Made by a program: the position numbers and the translations under genes | In this document: one piece after another, positions 1-7,110 of the stretch | Numbering within the stretch: position 1 is the first letter of the stretch | Layout: each line of letters starts with the position of its first letter | Assembly: GCF_027587205.1 (NCBI RefSeq) | Contig: NZ_JAPDOD010000079.1 | Span: forward strand, 1 to 32,057 | Length of the DNA: 32,057 nucleotides | From: Solirubrobacter ginsenosidimutans | Lineage (GTDB): Bacteria; Actinomycetota; Thermoleophilia; Solirubrobacterales; Solirubrobacteraceae | Direction: 5' to 3' | The notes under the pieces: model-generated | Databases searched by the model: none | What the model was told of the DNA's origin: nothing | The model's input: only the letters and a program-made list of their open reading frames with translations

Positions 1-2
1 CC

Positions 3-158
3 GCCGCCCCCGCCGAGGAGCCCGCCGCCGCCGAGGCCGCGCCTGCCGCCGCCGAGGCCGCGCCTGCCGCCACCGAGGCCGCTCCGGCTGCCGCCGAGGT
101 CGCCGAGGAGCCCGCCGCGCCTGCCGCCACCGCCACCGACGACGAGAAAAAGGACTGA
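3..158 (+). CDS. rpsB: 30S ribosomal protein S2, C-terminal tail only (5' truncated by window edge)
   Basis: An open frame enters from the left edge and stops at TGA 156-158. The visible 51 residues are a low-complexity Ala/Pro/Glu tail built from an imperfect AAPAAAE-type repeat and ending in the charged residues DDEKKD. No folded S2 domain is visible. The assignment rests on position: rpsB directly precedes tsf in most bacteria, the spacing to tsf is only 7 bp, and long acidic Ala-rich S2 tails are common in high-GC actinobacteria. S2 is a small-subunit protein needed for binding S1 and the 5' side of mRNA. The tail could belong to another protein, but the gene order makes rpsB by far the likeliest. 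Confidence 0.75.
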   Translation, partial: AAPAEEPAAAEAAPAAAEAAPAATEAAPAAAEVAEEPAAPAATATDDEKKD

Positions 159-165
159 GAACGAA

Positions 166-774
166 GTGACCGCTCCCACCATCTCCGCCAAGCAGGTCGG
201 CGAGCTGCGCAAGCTCACGGGCGCCGGCATGATGGAGTGCAAGAACGCTCTGACCGAGACCGACGGTGACGTCGACAAGGCCGTCGAGCTGCTGCGCGTC
301 CGTCTGGGCGACAAGGCGCTCAAGGTCGGCGGCCGCGAGGCCACCGAGGGCACCGTCGCGTCCTACATCCACTCCAACGGCAAGGTCGGCGTGCTGGTCG
401 AGGTCGACTGCAACACCGACTTCGTCGCCCGCAACGAGGACTTCATCTCGTTCGCCCGCGAGATCGCGCTGCACATCGCCGCCTCGCCCTCGACGCTCTA
501 CGTCTCCGAGGACGAGATCCCGCAGGACGCCAAGGACGCCGAGCTGCGCGTCTTCGAGCAGCAGGCCGCCGACAAGCCGGAGAACATCCGCCCGAAGATC
601 GCCGAGGGCAAGCTCAAGGCGTGGATGAAGGACGTCGTCCTGCTCAACCAGGTCCACGTCAACGCGGACAAGTACGAGGGCAAGACGATCGAGGAGCTGC
701 GCGCGACCCTCTCCGGCACGACCGGCGAGAACGTCGTGATCCGGCGCTTCAGCCGCTTCGCGGTAGGCGCGTGA
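166..774 (+). CDS. tsf: Translation elongation factor Ts
   Basis: EF-Ts is the cytoplasmic nucleotide-exchange factor that recycles EF-Tu from GDP to GTP. The 202-residue product opens with the N-terminal UBA-like module containing the family signature ELRKLTGAGMMECKNAL (about residues 13-29). The core motif TDFVARNEDF follows near residues 83-92, and it ends in the conserved VVIRRFSRF. It is the short form with a single core domain, as in many Gram-positives and Thermus, rather than the about 280-residue E. coli form. The start is GTG 166, seven bases after the rpsB stop, so translation is probably coupled to rpsB. Conserved neighbour order (rpsB-tsf-pyrH-frr) supports the call. Confidence 0.97.
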   Translation: MTAPTISAKQVGELRKLTGAGMMECKNALTETDGDVDKAVELLRVRLGDKALKVGGREATEGTVASYIHSNGKVGVLVEVDCNTDFVARNEDFISFAREIALHIAASPSTLYVSEDEIPQDAKDAELRVFEQQAADKPENIRPKIAEGKLKAWMKDVVLLNQVHVNADKYEGKTIEELRATLSGTTGENVVIRRFSRFAVGA

Positions 775-782
775 CGACACTC

Positions 783-835
783 GCCCTTCGGGCTCGGTCG
801 TTGGGAGAGTCTCGCCCTGCGGGCTCGACTCTCCC
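783..835 (+). repeat. Tandem short palindromes in the tsf-pyrH gap
   Basis: The 82-bp gap between tsf and pyrH is filled by two related inverted repeats. The first (783-793) pairs GCCC with GGGC across a 3-nt loop. The second (803-835) has a 9-bp perfect outer stem (803-811 with 827-835), a 2x2 mismatch, and an inner GCCC/GGGC stem. The same core, CGCCCT(T/G)CGGGCTCG, occurs in both. There is no T-tract, so intrinsic termination is doubtful. An attenuator, an RNA-processing site or a REP-type element are all possible. Confidence 0.5.
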
Positions 836-856
836 GGCCCACGGTGAATCGGTCCG

Positions 857-1576
857 GTGACTGATCCCGTCTTCAAACGGGTTCTGATCAAGTTGTCGGG
901 CGAGGCCCTCATGGGCCCGCTCGACTACGGCACGGACCCGGCGACCGTCGGGTCGATCGCCGATCAGCTCAAGGCGGTGCACGATCGCGGGGTCCAGATC
1001 GCGGTCGTGCTCGGTGCCGGCAACATCTACCGCGGCCTGTCGGCCGCGGCGGAGGGCATGGATCGCGCCACCGGCGACTACATGGGCATGCTGGCGATCG
1101 TCCTCAACGCGCTGACGCTCCAGGACGCCCTGGAGAAGCGTGGCGTGCACACCCGGGTGCAGTCGGCGATCACGATCTCCGAGGTCGCGGAGCCCTACAT
1201 CCGCCGGCGCGCGATGCGCCACCTCGAGAAGGACCGCATCGTCATCTTCGCCGCCGGTACCGGCAACCCGTTCTTCACCTCCGACACCGCGGCCGCGCTG
1301 CGCGCGATCGAGATGAACGCGGAGGTGCTGCTGATGGCCAAGAACGGGGTCGAAGGGATCTACACGGCCGACCCGAACAAGGATCCGGCCGCCGAGTTCA
1401 TCCCCGAGATCACCGCGCGCGAAGCGCTGCAGCGCGATCTCAAGGTGATGGACTCAAACGCCCTCGCCCTGTGCATGGACAACCACCTGCCCATCCACGT
1501 CTTCAACATGGCTGACGACTCCAACATCAACCGGATAATCTCCGGCGACCGTGTGGGAACGTTGGTGACGACATGA
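857..1576 (+). CDS. pyrH: Uridylate (UMP) kinase
   Basis: PyrH phosphorylates UMP to UDP with ATP in the cytoplasm, feeding pyrimidine nucleotide supply. The 239-residue length and amino-acid-kinase fold fit the bacterial family. Visible motifs are RVLIKLSGEAL (residues about 8-18), the glycine loop GAGNIYRG (usually GGGNxxRG; one Gly is Ala here), DYMGMLA, and GTGNPFFTSDTAA in the nucleotide and UMP binding region. The start is GTG 857; no strong Shine-Dalgarno is visible. The 3' end overlaps frr by four bases (ATGA, 1573-1576), indicating translational coupling. It sits at the standard position between tsf and frr. Confidence 0.97.
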   Translation: MTDPVFKRVLIKLSGEALMGPLDYGTDPATVGSIADQLKAVHDRGVQIAVVLGAGNIYRGLSAAAEGMDRATGDYMGMLAIVLNALTLQDALEKRGVHTRVQSAITISEVAEPYIRRRAMRHLEKDRIVIFAAGTGNPFFTSDTAAALRAIEMNAEVLLMAKNGVEGIYTADPNKDPAAEFIPEITAREALQRDLKVMDSNALALCMDNHLPIHVFNMADDSNINRIISGDRVGTLVTT

Positions 1577-2130
1577 TCGACGATCTGCTCCAAGACGCGC
1601 GCGAGCACATGGCGAAATCCGTCGAGGCGACGCGCCAGAAGTACCAGTCCGTGCGGACCGGCCGAGCGAATCCCTCGCTGCTGGACCGCATCAGCGTCGA
1701 CTACTACGGCGCCGTCACGCCGCTGAAACAGCTCGCGACGATCAACGCGCCCGAGGCGCGGATGCTGACCGTGCAGCCCTACGACAAGAGCTCGATCAAG
1801 GCGATCGAGAAGGCGATCATGGAGTCCGACCTCGGCCTGACGCCGAGCAACGACGGCGTCCTGGTCCGCCTGGTGATCCCCGAGCTCAACGAGGAGCGGC
1901 GCAAGCAGCTCGTCAAGGTCGTGCGCGCCATGACCGAGGACGGGAAGGTGGCCTTGCGCAACATCCGGCGCGACGTCATGCATGACTTGAAGGAGCTGCG
2001 GGATGCCGGCGAGGCCGGCGCCGACGACGAGCACCGTGCCGAAGAGGCCCTCCAAAAGCTCACCGACGACAAGGTGAAGGAGCTCGACGCTCTCCTGAAG
2101 GGCAAGGAAGCTGAGATCCTCGAGGTGTGA
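1573..2130 (+). CDS. frr: Ribosome recycling factor
   Basis: RRF works with EF-G to split post-termination ribosomes. The 185-residue product is the usual family length. Recognisable segments are VRTGRANPSLLDRISVDYYG (about 28-47), near-canonical for the triple-helix bundle and hinge to domain II, and the C-terminal helix segment VALRNIRRDVMHDLK. It starts within the pyrH stop (ATGA) and its own TGA overlaps the uppS GTG (GTGA, 2127-2130). The pyrH-frr-uppS trio is therefore linked by two 4-nt overlaps and very likely co-translated. Confidence 0.97.
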   Translation: MIDDLLQDAREHMAKSVEATRQKYQSVRTGRANPSLLDRISVDYYGAVTPLKQLATINAPEARMLTVQPYDKSSIKAIEKAIMESDLGLTPSNDGVLVRLVIPELNEERRKQLVKVVRAMTEDGKVALRNIRRDVMHDLKELRDAGEAGADDEHRAEEALQKLTDDKVKELDALLKGKEAEILEV

Positions 2131-2789
2131 GCGCCACCTACGTCGCCATCATCATGGATGGCAACGGGCGGTGGGCCCTCCAGCACGGCGTCCCGGTCGC
2201 TGAAGGCCATAAGGCGGGCGCCGACACGGTCAAGGCCCGTCTGCGCGATGCTGTCGACCTCGGCGTGCGCGAGCTGACGATCTATTCGTTCTCGACCGAG
2301 AACTGGTCGCGCCCGCAGGACGAGGTCGACGCGTTGATGGCGCTCTTCAGCGCCCGCATCATCGACGAGACGCCCGAGCTGCACGACCAGGGCGTCAAGA
2401 TGCGCTTCGTCGGGCGGCGTGAGGGCGTGCTGCCCGAGCTGATCTCCCAGATGGAGTGGGCGGAGGCCAAGACCGCCGAGAACACCCGGATCACGCTGTA
2501 CGTCGCCTTCAACTACGGCGGGCGCTCGGAGATCCTCGACGCGGCGGCCAAGTACACCGGCGGGGGCGAGGAGGCGTTTCGCGCGCTGCTCTACGCACCG
2601 GAGATGCACGATCCCGACCTGCTGATCCGCACCAGTGGGGAGCAGCGGATCTCGAACTACCTGCTGTGGCAGGCGGCGTATTCGGAGTTGCACTTCACCG
2701 ACGTGCTCTGGCCCGACTTCTCGCGCGCCGACTTCGAGGACGCGCTGGCCAGCTACGAAGCGCGTGTGCGCCGCTTCGGGGGGCGCTAG
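2127..2789 (+). CDS. uppS: Isoprenyl (undecaprenyl) diphosphate synthase
   Basis: This cis-prenyltransferase condenses isopentenyl diphosphate onto an allylic primer to make the polyprenyl carrier for cell-wall glycans, at the inner face of the membrane. The motifs of the family are in order: IIMDGNGRWA with catalytic Asp11, GHKAG, YSFSTENW, FNYGGRSEI, and the C-terminal RTSGEQRISNYLLWQ with LHFTDVLWPDF. At 220 residues it is slightly shorter than E. coli UppS (about 253) because the N-terminus begins directly at the first beta strand. GTG start 2127 overlaps the frr stop. Chain length (C50 or C55, as in actinobacteria with two homologues) cannot be decided from sequence alone. Confidence 0.94.
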   Translation: MSATYVAIIMDGNGRWALQHGVPVAEGHKAGADTVKARLRDAVDLGVRELTIYSFSTENWSRPQDEVDALMALFSARIIDETPELHDQGVKMRFVGRREGVLPELISQMEWAEAKTAENTRITLYVAFNYGGRSEILDAAAKYTGGGEEAFRALLYAPEMHDPDLLIRTSGEQRISNYLLWQAAYSELHFTDVLWPDFSRADFEDALASYEARVRRFGGR

Positions 2790-3641
2790 GTGGGTTCCGC
2801 CCGGCGGCGCCGCGAGTCCGCTCCCGCGCCCCACAAGTCGGGCGGATCGGATCTGATCCCGCGGATCATCGTCGCGATCCCGGCGATCGTCTTCGCCGGG
2901 GTGATCATCTGGCAGGGCGGGTGGGTGTTCGCGGCCGGGATCGGGGCGCTCGCGGTCATCTGCGTGCACGAGCTGTCGGTGATGTTCGTGCGGGCGCGTC
3001 CCGTGCGGCTGGCAGCGATGATCGGCGTCGTGGGCCTGACCGCGGCCGGCACGATCGGGGACGAGCAGACGGTGCTGATGGTCTTTATGGCCACGCTGCC
3101 GCTGACGTTCTTCCTCGGCGTCGCCATGCCACAGCGCGAACGGATCACCGCATCGATCTCGGTGACCGTGCTGATGCTCTTCTGGATCGGGCTCGGCGTC
3201 GCCCACGCGGCGCTGCTGCGCGGCCTCGACCACGGCGGCTCGCTCGTGCTGATGGTGCTGCTCGGCACGTTCTTCGGCGACACGTTCGCCTACTTCGGCG
3301 GGCGGCTGTTCGGGCGCCACAAGATGTCGCCGGTGATCTCCCCGAACAAGACGTGGGAGGGGCTGGCGTGCGGCGTGGTGCTCGGCACCGCGGTCGTCTG
3401 GTACACCGCCCAGACCTACGCCGACGAGCACTGGATCTCGGGCACCGACGGCCTGCTGCTCGGCCTGGCGGTCGTGATCGCCGCCCCGATCGGCGATCTC
3501 TTCGAGTCGCTGATCAAGCGCGATATGGGTACGAAGGACACGGGCACCCTCTTTGGGGCCCACGGCGGCGCGCTGGACCGTGTGGACGCCGCGCTGTTCG
3601 CTCTCGTCGCCGGCTACTACGTCTGGCTTGCCGTGGCATAG
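2790..3641 (+). CDS. cdsA: Phosphatidate cytidylyltransferase (CDP-diacylglycerol synthase)
   Basis: CdsA activates phosphatidic acid with CTP to CDP-diacylglycerol, the precursor of all phospholipids, in the cytoplasmic membrane. The 283-residue protein has a short basic N-terminus, about seven or eight hydrophobic segments, and the C-terminal signature region SLIKRDMGTKDTG...HGG..DRVD. It keeps S/K-R, the K-D pair and D-R-x-D. The usual LPGHGG is LFGAHGG here, so the Pro-Gly pair has changed. The GTG start abuts the uppS TAG with no gap, and the next gene starts directly after its stop. Position after uppS is standard, so function is confidently assigned despite the altered loop. Confidence 0.92.
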   Translation: MGSARRRRESAPAPHKSGGSDLIPRIIVAIPAIVFAGVIIWQGGWVFAAGIGALAVICVHELSVMFVRARPVRLAAMIGVVGLTAAGTIGDEQTVLMVFMATLPLTFFLGVAMPQRERITASISVTVLMLFWIGLGVAHAALLRGLDHGGSLVLMVLLGTFFGDTFAYFGGRLFGRHKMSPVISPNKTWEGLACGVVLGTAVVWYTAQTYADEHWISGTDGLLLGLAVVIAAPIGDLFESLIKRDMGTKDTGTLFGAHGGALDRVDAALFALVAGYYVWLAVA

Positions 3642-4079
3642 ATGAACGAGGAAGACAAGCGCGACCGGCAGATGCTGGAGCTGTTGAACGAGCTCCGCGT
3701 CGCCCTCCCGGGCGTGCAGATCCTCTTCGCCTTCCTGCTGACGGTCCCGTTCGCGCAGGGCTTCCAGCACGTCACCTCGACCCAGCGCACGCTCTACTAC
3801 CTGACGCTGCTGGCCACCGCGGTCTCCGCGATCTGCCTGATCGCCCCGAGCGCCACGCACCGCCTGCGCTTCCACCAGTCAGACCGCTCGTTCGTCATCG
3901 AGTCGGCCAACACGTACCTGATCGCCGGCCTCGCGTTCCTCGGCATCGCGATCGTCCTGGCGATCGCGCTGATCACCGACTTCCTCTACGACCACTGGAT
4001 CACCTGGGCCGCCCCGCTGGCGATCGCCCTCGTGCTCGGGGGCTTCTGGTTCGTTCGCCCGCTCCTCCGCCGAACCTAA
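3642..4079 (+). CDS. DUF6328-like small integral membrane protein
   Basis: The 145-residue product has a charged N-terminal helix, then the segment LLNELRVALPGVQILFAFLLTVPF that is characteristic of actinobacterial DUF6328 proteins as I recall them. Four hydrophobic segments are visible (about 25-45, 52-70, 92-113, 120-137), with a conserved-looking HRLRFHQ loop between the second and third. No catalytic motif is apparent and the function is unknown. ATG 3642 follows the cdsA TAG without a spacer, so the gene is transcribed and probably translated with the phospholipid/isoprenoid genes. Its stop codon lies inside the first REP-like palindrome, which acts as the end of this long + operon. Confidence 0.8.
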   Translation: MNEEDKRDRQMLELLNELRVALPGVQILFAFLLTVPFAQGFQHVTSTQRTLYYLTLLATAVSAICLIAPSATHRLRFHQSDRSFVIESANTYLIAGLAFLGIAIVLAIALITDFLYDHWITWAAPLAIALVLGGFWFVRPLLRRT

Positions 4080-4121
4080 ACCCCACCTAAGGGGTCTGGC
4101 CCCTTAGGTGGACTTTAGGTT
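4073..4121. repeat. REP-like palindrome, copy A (convergent-gene terminator)
   Basis: Two 22-nt arms (4073-4094 and 4100-4121) flank a TCTGG centre. They are complementary except for two bases, and the core is CACCTAAGGGG. The element supplies the TAA stops of both flanking convergent genes (DUF6328 on +, cation efflux on -), each ending in Thr-stop (ACC TAA). It probably terminates transcription from both sides. Related copies occur at 5028-5061 and 7106-7150. Confidence 0.8.
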
Positions 4122-5017
4122 CGGTCGAGGGTGGTGTCGGCGAACGAGCGGGGGTCCTCGGCGGGCTCGAGGTGGGTGAACACGGTGGCCTGGGGGAGGC
4201 TGGTGCGCAGCGCGGCCTCGACGTCCTCGACGACGTCGTGGCCCTCTTGGACGGTCCAGGCGCCGGGGACGAGGACGTGGAGCGAGACGAAGGCGCGCGA
4301 GCCCGCCTGGCGCGTGCGCAGGGCGTGGAAGCGCACGCCGTCGTGCTCGAACGGCGCGAGGGCCTCGTGGATCGCCGCGAGGTCGGGCGCGTCGAGCCCG
4401 CGGTCCATCAGGCCTCCGGCCGAGCGGCGGACAAGGCCTGAGCCGGTGACGACGATGTTGGCGGCCACGGCGAGGGCGATCAGCGGGTCCAGGACGTCCC
4501 AGCCCGTGATCGCGACGGCGATCACGCCCGCGATCACCCCGGCCGACGTCCAGACGTCGGTCATCAGGTGCTTTCCGTCGGCCTCCAGCACGATCGACCG
4601 CTCGCGCCGGCCGGTGGTCAGCAGCAGGTAGCCGACGCCGAGGTTGATCAGCGAGGCGACGGTCGAGACCGCAACGCCGATCCCCACCGAGTCGATCGGC
4701 TGTGGGTCGAAGAGGCGGGTGACGGCGGTCGCGGCAATAGTGAGCGCGGCCACGACGATCAGCGCTCCCTCCACGCCCGCCGCGAAGTACTCCGCCTTGG
4801 CGTGCCCATACGCGTGCTCCTCGTCGGCCGGCTTGAGCGCGACCCGCAACGCGAGCATGGCCACGACCGCCGCGACGAGGTTCACGACCGACTCCGCGGC
4901 GTCCGACAACAGGCCGACCGAGCCCGTCAGCAGCCACGCGACCGTCTTGAGCGAGATCGTCGCCACAGCGGCCGCGATCGACAGCCACAGCAGCCGGAAG
5001 AGCCGTGTGTGATTCAT
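4115..5017 (-). CDS. Cation diffusion facilitator (divalent metal efflux) protein
   Basis: The 300-residue protein has six predicted membrane spans followed by a cytoplasmic ferredoxin-like domain (about 205-290), the classic CDF layout. In span 2 the metal-site segment SDAAESVVN holds Asp39. The loop HAYGHAKAEY matches the family HPYGHGKAEY. Span 5 carries the HxxxD site at His150/Asp154 (GKHLMTDVWTSAG). Such proteins export Zn, Fe, Co, Ni or Mn from the cytoplasm in exchange for protons; the ion cannot be told from sequence. The ATG at 5017 is preceded on the - strand by TTATCT seven bases upstream, inside the degraded arm of REP-like copy B. The gene is monocistronic between two palindromes. 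Confidence 0.92.
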   Translation of the reverse strand: MNHTRLFRLLWLSIAAAVATISLKTVAWLLTGSVGLLSDAAESVVNLVAAVVAMLALRVALKPADEEHAYGHAKAEYFAAGVEGALIVVAALTIAATAVTRLFDPQPIDSVGIGVAVSTVASLINLGVGYLLLTTGRRERSIVLEADGKHLMTDVWTSAGVIAGVIAVAITGWDVLDPLIALAVAANIVVTGSGLVRRSAGGLMDRGLDAPDLAAIHEALAPFEHDGVRFHALRTRQAGSRAFVSLHVLVPGAWTVQEGHDVVEDVEAALRTSLPQATVFTHLEPAEDPRSFADTTLDRT

Positions 5018-5027
5018 AAACGCGAGA

Positions 5028-5061
5028 TAAGGGGCCAGACCCCTTAGGTGGGGTTTAGGTT
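5028..5061. repeat. REP-like palindrome, copy B (left arm degraded)
   Basis: The centre GGGG-CCAGA-CCCC and the right arm (to 5061) match copies A and C, and the orientation is opposite to A. On the left only the TAAGGGG end of the arm remains pairable. The right arm provides the ACC TAA end of the AraC-family gene. The degraded arm lies in the leader of the cation-efflux gene, so this copy may act both as terminator and as part of a promoter region. Confidence 0.7.
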
Positions 5062-5999
5062 GCCGCGAAGGCGCGGCGGTACGCCGTCGGGGTCGTGGAG
5101 ACCGCCCGGCGGAAGTGTTTGCGCAGGTTAGCCGCCGTGCCGAAGCCGCAGCGGTGGGCGATCTCGTCGATGCCGGCGTCGGTGGACTCCAGGGCCGCTC
5201 GCGCGGCGTCGACGCGCTGGGCGAGCAGCCAGCGCAGGACCGGGACGCCGGTCTCGGCGCTGAAGCGGCGGGCGAAGGTGCGCTCGGAGACGTGGGCGTG
5301 CGCGGCCAGCGTGCGCACCGTCAAGGGCTCGTGGAGGCGGGTGAGCGCCCAGGCGCGCGTGTCGGCCAGCGAGCCGCCCGCGTGGTCGGGGACCGGCCGG
5401 TCGACGTACTGCGCCTGGCCGCCCTCGCGGTGCGGCGGGACGACGATCCGGCGCGCGATCGCATTGGCCAGCGCGGCGCCGTGGTCGCGGCGCAGGATGT
5501 GCAGGCACAGGTCGAGGCCGGCAGCGACGCCCGCGCTGGTGAGCACGTCGCCGTCGTCGATGTAGAGCACGCCGGGCTCGACGTCGATCCGCGGGTGGCG
5601 GGCGGCGAGGTCGGCCGCGTCGCGCCAGTGGGTGGTCGCGCGGCGGCCGTCGAGGATGCCCGCGGCGGCCAGGGCGAACGCGCCGGTGCAGATCGAGACC
5701 ATCCGCGCCCCGCGCGCCTGGGCGGCGCGCAGCGCGTCGAGCACGGGGGCGTCCGGGACGCGCAGGTGCGGCGTGAAGCCGGGGACGAGCACCGTGTCCG
5801 CGGCGGCCAGTCCTTCCGGCCCCGCCTGGGTCACCACGTCGAAGCCCGCGCTGGTCCGCAGCGGCCCCGCGGCCGCCCCGCACACCGTGACGGTGTACGG
5901 CACCTCGGCGTAGTTCCCGAACACCTGGGCGGGGATCGCGAGATCCAGCGGGACGACCGCATCGAGGGCGAGCACGGCGATGCGATGCGTCGGCGGCAT
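5055..5999 (-). CDS. GlxA-type transcriptional regulator: DJ-1/PfpI domain plus AraC helix-turn-helix
   Basis: The about 314-residue product has an N-terminal DJ-1/PfpI (class I glutamine amidotransferase-like) domain with the elbow SICTGAFALAAAGIL and the following GRRATTHWRDA typical of GlxA/FtrA regulators. The C-terminal AraC domain (about the last 95 residues) shows two helix-turn-helix units and the signature ending IDEIAHRCGFGTAANLRKHFRRAVSTTPTAYRRAF. It is a soluble DNA-binding protein; the ligand is unknown. I prefer the ATG at 5999 because TACGAT lies 7 nt upstream on the same strand, as for other leaderless-looking genes here; an in-frame ATG at 6020 is the alternative. It is divergent from a stand-alone DJ-1/PfpI gene, its most likely target. 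Confidence 0.92.
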   Translation of the reverse strand: MPPTHRIAVLALDAVVPLDLAIPAQVFGNYAEVPYTVTVCGAAAGPLRTSAGFDVVTQAGPEGLAAADTVLVPGFTPHLRVPDAPVLDALRAAQARGARMVSICTGAFALAAAGILDGRRATTHWRDAADLAARHPRIDVEPGVLYIDDGDVLTSAGVAAGLDLCLHILRRDHGAALANAIARRIVVPPHREGGQAQYVDRPVPDHAGGSLADTRAWALTRLHEPLTVRTLAAHAHVSERTFARRFSAETGVPVLRWLLAQRVDAARAALESTDAGIDEIAHRCGFGTAANLRKHFRRAVSTTPTAYRRAFAAT

Positions 6000-6006
6000 T
6001 GGCTGG

Positions 6007-6012
6007 ATCGTA
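6007..6012 (-). promoter_or_regulatory. Candidate -10 box for the GlxA-type regulator
   Basis: On the - strand TACGAT ends seven bases before the ATG at 5999 and no ribosome binding site intervenes. This is the TANNNT-plus-start layout expected for a leaderless actinobacterial mRNA. Confidence 0.4.
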
Positions 6013-6071
6013 ACGGACATCGGCGTTTCTGCCACTCGTCGCCTCCCCGATTCGGCAGGACCATGGTCGGC

Positions 6072-6647
6072 ATGACGATCGAGATCCTGCTGTTCGACGG
6101 GTTCGACGACCTGGACGCCTTCGGCCCGTTCGAGGTGCTCAGCGAGGCCGGCCTGTCCACCCGCTTCGTGACGATCCAACCGCTGGAGCGCGTCACCTCC
6201 GCCCACGGCGCGCGGATCGTGCCCGACGGCATCCTTGGTGACCCCGATTTGGTGCTCGTCCCCGGCGGCGGTTGGAACGACCGCAGCGGCGCGGGCGCCC
6301 ACGCCGAGGCGCGCGACGGCCGGATCACGACGGCGCTGGCCGAGCGCCACGCCCGCGGGCGCCGGATCGGCAGCGTCTGCACCGGCGCGATGCTGCTCGC
6401 CGAGGCGGGCATCCTCCGCGGCCGCCCCGCGATCACCCACCACACGGCGATCGAGGACCTCCGGAGCTTCGGCGTCGAGGTCCGCGAGGGCGAGCGGGTC
6501 GTCGACGACGGCGACGTCATCACCGCCGCGGGCGTGACCTCCGGCATCGACCTCGCCCTGTACCTGATCGAGCGCGAGCTCGGGTCCGAGGCCGCCAAGG
6601 CCGGCGCGAGGGAAATCGAGTGGGATGTGATCCGCGCCGCGGCCTGA
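6072..6647 (+). CDS. DJ-1/PfpI family protein, isonitrile hydratase-like
   Basis: The 191-residue cytoplasmic protein is a single DJ-1/PfpI domain. The nucleophile elbow is SVCTGAMLLAEAGIL with Cys103, preceded by VLVPGGGW and followed by AITHHTAIEDLRSFG. This organisation resembles isonitrile hydratase (InhA) and the sensor half of GlxA regulators more than intracellular proteases or human DJ-1. The substrate is not predictable. ATG 6072 has AGGA about eleven bases upstream; an in-frame ATG at 6063 is possible but has poorer spacing. It is divergent from a regulator carrying the same domain, suggesting the pair recognises related small molecules. The SnoaL-like gene lies 52 bp downstream, probably in the same transcript. 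Confidence 0.9.
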   Translation: MTIEILLFDGFDDLDAFGPFEVLSEAGLSTRFVTIQPLERVTSAHGARIVPDGILGDPDLVLVPGGGWNDRSGAGAHAEARDGRITTALAERHARGRRIGSVCTGAMLLAEAGILRGRPAITHHTAIEDLRSFGVEVREGERVVDDGDVITAAGVTSGIDLALYLIERELGSEAAKAGAREIEWDVIRAAA

Positions 6648-6699
6648 TGCGAAAGGATGGGGCGGAGGCGCCGGCACCGATCCCGGGAGGGAACACGCC

Positions 6700-7110
6700 A
6701 TGGCCACGCCGCAGGAAGCACTCGACGCCGCGCAAGCAAGCTGGAACGCCGGCGATCTGGACGGGTATCTCCGCCTGTACGACGACCGCATCCGCCTGCA
6801 CGGATACGCGCCTGAACCGATGGACAAGGTCGCCGTCCGCGGTTTCTACGAGGCGATCTTCGCCGCCTTCGGCTCCCCGCCACTGGAGTTCCACGAGGTC
6901 CTCTGGCAGGGCGACACCGCCACGATTCGCTTCACGATGGGCGGCACGCACGTGGGCGAGTTCATGGGCGTGCCGCCCACCGGAACCGAGATCGAGCTCA
7001 ACGGCATCACGATCCTGCGCTTCGACGGCGATCGCGTGATCGAGCGCTGGTCGCAGGCCGACATGCTCGGCCTGCTGATCCAGCTCGGCGCGGTCCCCGC
7101 TCCCGCCTAA
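6700..7110 (+). CDS. SnoaL-like / NTF2-fold protein
   Basis: The 136-residue product has the length and pattern of SnoaL-like ester cyclases: an N-terminal helix pair (AQASWNAGDLDGYLRLYDDRIRLHGY), then FYEAIFAAFG, and beta strands ending GTEIELNGITILRFDGDRVIERWSQADMLGLLIQLG. The His at about residue 34 and the terminal D/E-R-W-x-x-x-D motif fit the family cone-shaped pocket. Members include polyketide cyclases, but many are small-molecule binding or detoxifying proteins of unknown role, and no polyketide genes are nearby. A strong ribosome site (GGGAGG, nine bases upstream) fixes ATG 6700. Its TAA lies inside REP-like copy C. Possibly co-transcribed with the DJ-1/PfpI gene. Confidence 0.85.
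   Translation: MATPQEALDAAQASWNAGDLDGYLRLYDDRIRLHGYAPEPMDKVAVRGFYEAIFAAFGSPPLEFHEVLWQGDTATIRFTMGGTHVGEFMGVPPTGTEIELNGITILRFDGDRVIERWSQADMLGLLIQLGAVPAPA

Noticed and set aside
1..155. Direct GCC/GAG-rich repeats suggestive of a repeat array
   Set aside because: They are codon-level repeats of the Ala/Pro/Glu tail of the ribosomal S2 protein; no spacer structure as in a CRISPR array.
1779..3875. Very long - strand open frame opposite frr, uppS and cdsA
   Set aside because: It is antisense to three well-supported genes and its translation is His/Arg/Asp-rich nonsense typical of GC-rich antisense frames.
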